NCBI RefSeq assembly: GCF_019457915.1 | Contig: NZ_JAHZSS010000010.1 | Coordinates: forward strand, 1-64,000 | DNA length: 64,000 nt | DNA from: Neiella holothuriorum | GTDB lineage: Bacteria > Pseudomonadota > Gammaproteobacteria > Enterobacterales > Neiellaceae | Reading direction: 5' to 3' | Shown: one piece after another, positions 59,121-64,000 of the stretch | Layout of the letters: each line of letters starts with the position of its first letter | Numbering within the stretch: the stretch's first letter is position 1 | Position numbers and translations under genes: made by a program | The notes under the pieces: generated by a model | What the model was told of the DNA's origin: nothing | The model's database searches: none | What the model saw: the letters and a program-made list of their open reading frames with translations, nothing else

Positions 59121-59966
59121 GTGTCAAGTAATACGCAGGTTAAAATGTTGCTGTACGCTGTTTCTAATGAGCGACGACCTCACGTTCCTTCGCCGCCTAA
59201 AGTTCTATTGCAACTTCAGCGGGTTGCACGAGATGAATTCGCTGGCTTTGGCGATGTTGTTGATGTTGTTTCTAGTGATCCGGGGCTAGCTGCTCAGTTT
59301 GTTCATGCTGCAAACAACATGCAGCGACAGCGGCGCGTAGTATCGATTCGTGACGCAGTCAGCTTGATCGGCTTGACTGGGACGGAGGCGCTGATCATTC
59401 AGATTTGCATGGACAATTTCTTTGTCAGCAATCAGCAGCAGGTTCAAACCATATTGCATCGAGAGTGGCGTAGAAGCAGAGCTGTCAGCCAATTAGCTCG
59501 ATACCTAACCGTGAAATTTATCGACAACGCTGATGACGAGTTAGCCTCAAGAGCCCAGCTAGCTAGCTTATTGCATAATATCGGCGCCCTTCCTGTTTTA
59601 TCTAAAGCCTCTCAAATCTTTGAGTCATCAGAGCTGCTTCCAGGAGTGTTAGATCAAGCAATCGATGAGTTGGGCTACACCTCAGCTGTGCAGTTCATTG
59701 ATAAATGGCGGCTCGGCACAGAGGTAAAGCAAACGGTTGATTACTGGCATCACAACAAGCCACTAGAAACAATCGAGAGTGATTTACAGTGTGTTATTGC
59801 TCTAGCATGTGCGTACTATGACCGCACAGCACGCCAATCCGATTATCTAAAACTCGAATCCCGCCTTACTGCCAGCGGCATTTTGCCCTATGCAGGATAC
59901 CTTGATTCAACTGAGTCCCCAGCATCAAAGCTGATGCCCTCCAACAAGATTGTACGCTCCGCATAA
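59121..59966 (+). CDS. HDOD-domain protein
   Basis: 281 residues from GTG after AAGG. HDOD pattern: PSPPKVLLQLQRVARD, VSSDPGLAAQFVHAAN, ISIRDAVSLIGLTGTEALI (about residues 24-100), and a long helical remainder. HDOD proteins are catalytically dead HD-domain relatives that act in signalling. No output domain is attached. Confidence 0.8.
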   Translation: MSSNTQVKMLLYAVSNERRPHVPSPPKVLLQLQRVARDEFAGFGDVVDVVSSDPGLAAQFVHAANNMQRQRRVVSIRDAVSLIGLTGTEALIIQICMDNFFVSNQQQVQTILHREWRRSRAVSQLARYLTVKFIDNADDELASRAQLASLLHNIGALPVLSKASQIFESSELLPGVLDQAIDELGYTSAVQFIDKWRLGTEVKQTVDYWHHNKPLETIESDLQCVIALACAYYDRTARQSDYLKLESRLTASGILPYAGYLDSTESPASKLMPSNKIVRSA

Positions 59967-60000
59967 AATGTTGTGGCTTTGAGCTTCAGCGTTAGCTATC

Positions 60001-60037
60001 GAAAAACCGAGTCTAAGAAAGGATTCTTCGGTTTTTT
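60001..60037 (+). terminator. Intrinsic terminator
   Basis: GAAAAACCGA...TCGGTTTTTT hairpin after the HDOD gene; the right arm is itself U-rich. Confidence 0.7.
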
Positions 60038-60070
60038 GTCGCGTATTATCCACCTTCCAATATGCGCCAG

Positions 60071-60098
60071 TGGCGCGATTTTAAGAGCGGGATACGTT
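60071..60098 (+). promoter_or_regulatory. AGTNGCGC-type promoter
   Basis: TGGCGC, 16 bp, TACGTT, 60 bp before the ligase start. Confidence 0.45.
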
Positions 60099-60130
60099 GT
60101 AAGCACTCAAGGCTAATCACGAGAACACAG

Positions 60131-62017
60131 ATGCAAAATTTACTAAATCAACCTGTCGAAGCACTGAATGACGCGCAACTTATTCAGTTACTCGCATTTC
60201 TTAATACTCAATACCGAAGCGGCTCCCCACAGGTCAGTGATAGTGCTTTCGACAGCATTTACATCAATGAATTAACCCGGCGAGATCCCAATCATCCGTT
60301 CTTGAAATCCGTTCAACCCGCACCATTGACTACATCCAAAGGGCGCATTGCGCACCCTGCTGGCCAAGAGATGCTCTCAACATTAAAAGCCTATACCGCT
60401 GATGAGATTAGCGCCTACGTTGATCGATGCGCCAAAGCGGCCTCTCAGCTCGGTATATGCCAAAGCCAATTACGTTTTCGTATAACTCCGAAACTTGATG
60501 GTATTGCGGTTCGGTTGAACGCCGCGAAGGCTCAGTATGTTACCCGTGGTGATGGGAGTTTTGGCTCGGACATTTCCTGCTTGATCCAACAAGGTGTTGT
60601 AACACAAGGCTCCCGCCACGCGGACGCTTGCGGCGAGCTGGTCATGGCTAAAGACTACTTTGAGCATTCAGGGCTTTCAAAAGTCTTTGAACACCCACGA
60701 AACTTCATCGCTGGCATGGCCACCGCGGATACGCTGACGGATTACCACCGCCAAGCTCTAGCTGACGGCGGCGTCCATCTTGTGATTTATCGCGATATGG
60801 ATGCAGTTGAGGTCAATGCTCAAACGCTGATGACCGATCTCAATAATTTAGAGCAGCAAGTTCTTACTAGCACGAATTTTCCAGTCGATGGCGTCGTCAT
60901 CGAAGTGACAGAGCAATTTTCTGACGTTAAACAGTTGTTGGGCAAGTCTTCTCATCACCACCATTGGCAAGTTGCTAAAAAGCAACTTTCAGAAACCGCT
61001 GACGTTGAAGTTTTAGGTGTCGATTATCAGGTTGGCCGGAGCGGTCGCCTAACCCCTGTTGTGCGGGTTTCTGACACAAAATTGTCGGGCGCTACGATTA
61101 AAAATGTCACAGCACACCACGCTGGATACGTGCGGGATAACGGTATCGGCGAAGGCGCAATTATTACGATCACGCGCAGCGGTCTTGTCATTCCTAAAAT
61201 TGTTTCAATTGTCTCTCGTGCCGAACCTGAGCTAATTGACTGCTGCCCTGAGTGTCATGCGCCGGTGATGTGGAATGCTGATTTGCTGTATTGCACCGGC
61301 TCATCATGTTCCGCTCAAGCTGCTTCTCGAATTATTCATTTTTCCAAGATTGTTCAAATGGACTTGATCGGCCCGAAATCCGCACAACGGCTTGTTGATG
61401 CAGGTGTATCGAGCATTCCTGAGTTTCTCAGCCTGTCGTCAGCAGCGCTTATTGACGCTGGGTTTGGTGCAGGGCAGGCCAAAAACATTTTAGCTGAAAT
61501 AGAGCGCGTCCGAGTTGAGCCGTTGCGGGATAACTTGTTACTGGCTTCGGTTGGCATCTCAAGTCTGGGTCGAGGGTCAGCGAAGAAGCTGCTGATGCAA
61601 CATCGTATCTCTGACATTTTGACGGTTGATGCAGCTGATATCGAGATGATTGACGGCTTTGGTATATCAACAGCGGCCAGCATAGCCGTGGCACTGCAAG
61701 ATAACAGAGAGGTGATCGAGTTCCTGCTTGCCTTTGGTTTTAATGTTGTGCATACGCAAGACTCACAGCCGGTTACTGGCGGAGCGTTGGCTGGTAAGTC
61801 TGTGGTATTCACAGGCACCATGAGTTCTGGCTCTCGCGGAGACATGAAACAACAAGCATTAGCTCTTGGCGCAAAAGCCGTGCAGAGCAGCGTGTCATCA
61901 AAAACGGATTTGCTCATCATTGGCGCAAACGTCGGTCAAGTGAAGCTCCAAAAAGCCTCAGACTTAGGCGTTGAGATCATCACTGAAGAATCCTATCTTC
62001 AGCGGTTCGCAAGCTAA
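60131..62017 (+). CDS. ligA: NAD-dependent DNA ligase (LigA type)
   Basis: 628 residues from ATG 60131; a longer reading frame to 60062 would start inside the promoter. The domains in order are a shortened Ia region, an adenylation domain with KLDG (121-124, the adenylated Lys) and TRGDG, PRNFIAG, an OB fold, a zinc finger (CCPECHAPVM...YCTGSSC), helix-hairpin-helix repeats, and a BRCT domain at the end. E. coli LigA is 671 residues. The key residues are all present, so it should be active. It adds to the replication and repair genes here. Confidence 0.92.
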   Translation: MQNLLNQPVEALNDAQLIQLLAFLNTQYRSGSPQVSDSAFDSIYINELTRRDPNHPFLKSVQPAPLTTSKGRIAHPAGQEMLSTLKAYTADEISAYVDRCAKAASQLGICQSQLRFRITPKLDGIAVRLNAAKAQYVTRGDGSFGSDISCLIQQGVVTQGSRHADACGELVMAKDYFEHSGLSKVFEHPRNFIAGMATADTLTDYHRQALADGGVHLVIYRDMDAVEVNAQTLMTDLNNLEQQVLTSTNFPVDGVVIEVTEQFSDVKQLLGKSSHHHHWQVAKKQLSETADVEVLGVDYQVGRSGRLTPVVRVSDTKLSGATIKNVTAHHAGYVRDNGIGEGAIITITRSGLVIPKIVSIVSRAEPELIDCCPECHAPVMWNADLLYCTGSSCSAQAASRIIHFSKIVQMDLIGPKSAQRLVDAGVSSIPEFLSLSSAALIDAGFGAGQAKNILAEIERVRVEPLRDNLLLASVGISSLGRGSAKKLLMQHRISDILTVDAADIEMIDGFGISTAASIAVALQDNREVIEFLLAFGFNVVHTQDSQPVTGGALAGKSVVFTGTMSSGSRGDMKQQALALGAKAVQSSVSSKTDLLIIGANVGQVKLQKASDLGVEIITEESYLQRFAS

Positions 62018-62106
62018 GCATTCTACTCAGAAGGTCGCCTTTATGGGCGGCCTAGTGCTCCCTTCCTCATTTTGAAGAACACCATAAAAGCTTACGACGG
62101 TGCAAG

Positions 62107-62134
62107 TTGCGCGTCTTCAAATCTGCGAGATAGT
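62107..62134 (+). promoter_or_regulatory. AGTNGCGC-type promoter
   Basis: TTGCGC, 16 bp, GATAGT, 59 bp before the gene at 62166. Confidence 0.5.
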
Positions 62135-62165
62135 CACTGCACTTGATTGTTAAATACGGGCTTGT

Positions 62166-62984
62166 ATGACTAGCAATAGCGCAGCGCCAGATGTTCTCTA
62201 CCAGAAAGCGACGTTAATCCTTCCCTGTTCGGATAAAAAAGCTGCGGAGCGACATCTCGCTTACTATCTGTATCAAGGAAAAGGATATCTACAGCTCGTT
62301 AAACAGTGGCCGATCACTCAAATAGAAGGTGCGTTTAACCTATTGTTTCTCAGTGCTGAGCACGGGCTAATTCGTCACAACCAACTCCTTGAGCCATACG
62401 ACCAGAAAATGACAGCTGCACAACAAGATAAGTTACTGTGCTGCCCTAGCCTCCAAAACAAAGCCAAGCGCATACTGCGTGAATGCGAACCAGCCTCTCC
62501 TCTCTATATTGCGCTGCCGAAACTCTACCAAAAAGTATTTCAATTACTTGCAGGCAAAACGTTTGAGCGATTTGATAGCGTTGTCTGTGTCAGTGGAGGG
62601 ATTGGCTCTCAACGAGGTCAGTTGTCAACCTGGCTGCGACAGGAGGTGTCGAGGCACACAGATTGGTGTCTCCGCGAAGAAGCGGAGCTAATCACCCATC
62701 TCAAGGGGTGTCGTCCCGTTCTGATCTGCATCCGTATAGGGGATAGTTTCAGACCGTGGCTATCAGGGTGTGGGAGCGATGCTAAGTATGGTGCGCCTGT
62801 TACTATTAAAGCTATCTTTTCTGAACGTGGGCTCATAGAGATAGTCGATTCGGCGGGGGGACGCTGGGGATCATTCAGCCTTACTAACGGCCTACCTTCC
62901 GGTATTAAGCAGTCTATGGAAATCGAATTAAATGGCCGCGCGCAAAGCGACCGCTGGGAGCGATTTGAATTACGTGATTTGTAG
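62166..62984 (+). CDS. DUF6884-like protein with C-terminal extension
   Basis: 272 residues. The first 160 match a DUF6884-like pattern: LILPCSDKK at about 18-26, LAYYLYQGKGY, FLSAEHGLI and LLEPYD. The family resembles nucleobase- or nucleoside-processing enzymes of mobile DNA-modification loci. The C-terminal 100 residues are a separate beta domain. The DNA methyltransferase gene follows 450 bp downstream. Confidence 0.65.
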   Translation: MTSNSAAPDVLYQKATLILPCSDKKAAERHLAYYLYQGKGYLQLVKQWPITQIEGAFNLLFLSAEHGLIRHNQLLEPYDQKMTAAQQDKLLCCPSLQNKAKRILRECEPASPLYIALPKLYQKVFQLLAGKTFERFDSVVCVSGGIGSQRGQLSTWLRQEVSRHTDWCLREEAELITHLKGCRPVLICIRIGDSFRPWLSGCGSDAKYGAPVTIKAIFSERGLIEIVDSAGGRWGSFSLTNGLPSGIKQSMEIELNGRAQSDRWERFELRDL

Positions 62985-63000
62985 GGATGACACTACAGCG

Positions 63001-63312
63001 TTAGTTGAGCGCCTCATTAAATAGTCCCGACTGATAATCTCGTGTCAGCTCAATCACTGATATGAACTGATAATCAGCGAGCTTCTTACACATTGAAGAA
63101 GGCACAACATCGACAGCCAACATGCACTCCTCTGAGAACCCGTCGCTGGAGCCATTTTGGCATAACAAAGTTATCCCATGATGTTCGCCAATCTTGTATT
63201 GCTCAACCACGATAGCTAAAGCTCCCGCTGGATTACCTAAGCATGCTCTGCCAAGTGTGCATACCATGCCCACAGGGTAGGCTGAATGTATTGTTTTTGG
63301 TGTGGATTTCAT
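63001..63312 (-). CDS. Unknown protein (103 aa)
   Basis: Soluble, with several Cys, no signal peptide. Weak ribosome-binding site. Family not recognised. Confidence 0.55.
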   Translation of the reverse strand: MKSTPKTIHSAYPVGMVCTLGRACLGNPAGALAIVVEQYKIGEHHGITLLCQNGSSDGFSEECMLAVDVVPSSMCKKLADYQFISVIELTRDYQSGLFNEALN

Positions 63313-63385
63313 TTCTATTTCATATACCTATACAGATTCATGTAGTTACTATCTCACAGCGCCCGTATCGAGCAACCCGCCTTAG

Positions 63386-63413
63386 TAGCGCGTTTATCAC
63401 CTTGAATTAATCT
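63386..63413 (+). promoter_or_regulatory. AGTNGCGC-type promoter
   Basis: TAGCGC, 16 bp, TAATCT, 55 bp before the methyltransferase start. Confidence 0.45.
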
Positions 63414-63440
63414 AAGTTCAACTTTCTAGGGGTGATTTAT

Positions 63441-64000
63441 ATGAGTTGGTTGAACCGAGCAACATCGATAATCAGTAAAGGTCTGCGTACATCTAAGGCT
63501 AAATCGCTAGCGGATCTAGCCGCACGGCGAGCTCTTACGCAAAGTCAGTTTTTTACGCCCGAGTGGGTTGCTTCAGGGATGTGGTCTATCGCTGAACCAG
63601 CCATGAGTGCGAGCCGAGGTATGGTTGCCATCATGGACAACTCCATAGGCTCTGGTCGCCTTGTTGCAAACGCAGAGCCCGGCAAGCACATCGTTTATGG
63701 ATGCGATACTGATGAGCGCTCAATTGCGGCGTTGAGTCAAGACGCTAAGGATGCTGGCCTTGCTCATGAATTTGCGATTAGTGGCATGGAGGACGTGGAG
63801 GCCTGCGGGTTTGGGTTAGGGCTAATCAACCCGCCATTTAGCTTAACGCTTTCTAGCCCTAACATGATGCCGCTCAACGCTGCTCACTATGGCGAATTTG
63901 GCCCGATGACTAACGCCTTAAGTCATGAGTACAGCTTGGATCATGCGCTATCGTCCTGCGACGTTGTTGTCGCTTTATTGCCTCGTTCAATGAAGTCAAT
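63441..64000 (+). CDS. N6-adenine DNA methyltransferase (partial, runs off the right edge)
   Basis: ATG 63441; the frame is open to the window end (186 residues). TQSQFFTP is the typical start of the Type I-like MTase fold; MDNSIGSGRLVA is the S-adenosylmethionine-binding motif I and NPPF the catalytic motif IV. It may be an orphan methylase or part of a larger restriction or defence locus beyond the window. Confidence 0.85.
   Translation, partial: MSWLNRATSIISKGLRTSKAKSLADLAARRALTQSQFFTPEWVASGMWSIAEPAMSASRGMVAIMDNSIGSGRLVANAEPGKHIVYGCDTDERSIAALSQDAKDAGLAHEFAISGMEDVEACGFGLGLINPPFSLTLSSPNMMPLNAAHYGEFGPMTNALSHEYSLDHALSSCDVVVALLPRSMKS

Noticed and set aside
60062-60130. Longer N terminus for the DNA ligase
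   Set aside because: The extra codons overlap the promoter and have no LigA similarity.

Overview
The window looks like part of a large conjugative plasmid (or a plasmid-like integrative element) from a gammaproteobacterium, probably a marine Vibrio/Shewanella/Alteromonadales-type host. The evidence is an iteron-type Rep_3 initiator with an adjacent iteron and DnaA-box origin, a PRTRC-style ParB, a KfrA-like protein, an F-type (MPF_F) transfer block in the SXT/IncC-like order (S26 peptidase, TrbC-TraW fusion, TraU, TraN), Dsb-type and lytic-transglycosylase accessory proteins, and a plasmid-borne DNA-metabolism kit. No rRNA, tRNA, CRISPR array or intact insertion sequence was seen. Species and incompatibility group cannot be fixed from sequence reading alone.

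Layout. 0-8 kb (minus strand): a MoxR/CobS-type AAA+ ATPase, a DUF3150-like protein and a CobT-like acidic protein (cut by the window edge), with two further unknown genes and two tiny ones in front, then an SSB and about eight very small, mostly membrane, proteins. 8.4-11.5 kb: a UvrD-like helicase, a small membrane protein and a lipoprotein. 11.7-18 kb (minus): the transfer genes. 18-18.4 kb: two putative small RNAs on the plus strand. 18.4-26 kb (minus): a giant secreted protein, a PD-(D/E)XK nuclease apparently split over two overlapping membrane ORFs, a short RecG-like helicase and a membrane protein. 26-33 kb: a membrane metalloprotease, a run of unknown small membrane genes, a MazEF-type toxin-antitoxin pair, a short tyrosine recombinase and DsbC. 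33-49 kb: mixed cargo, including a degenerate PPP phosphatase, CYTH and WGR proteins, KfrA, lipoproteins, an Ntn-hydrolase-like protein, a secreted HNH-like protein, a GDPD-like protein and an EptA-like phosphoethanolamine transferase, with a RecE-like exonuclease among them. 49-64 kb: RecT and a RecT-like paralogue, a WGR plus ligase-like protein, ParB, a Pif1 helicase, Rep and the origin, an HDOD protein, an NAD-dependent DNA ligase, a DUF6884-like protein and the start of an N6-adenine methyltransferase.

Three layers of likely shared regulation stand out. (1) Minus-strand genes of the 0-8 kb block are separated by structured intercistronic leaders; four end in a covarying hairpin that shows the ribosome-binding sequence GUGGAG in its loop. 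(2) Two tandem plus-strand transcripts at 18.02-18.36 kb, each with its own intrinsic terminator, carry the exact complement CUCCUCCACGAG, so they could act as trans antisense RNAs on those leaders. (3) More than a dozen genes across the window have the same promoter layout, an AGTNGCGC-like box 16 bp before a -10 hexamer, with the box about 60 nt before the start codon. A dnaX-type slippery heptamer at the last sense codons of the MoxR gene could also fuse it to the next gene. I regard the anti-Shine-Dalgarno RNA and leader network as the best candidate for an undescribed system.
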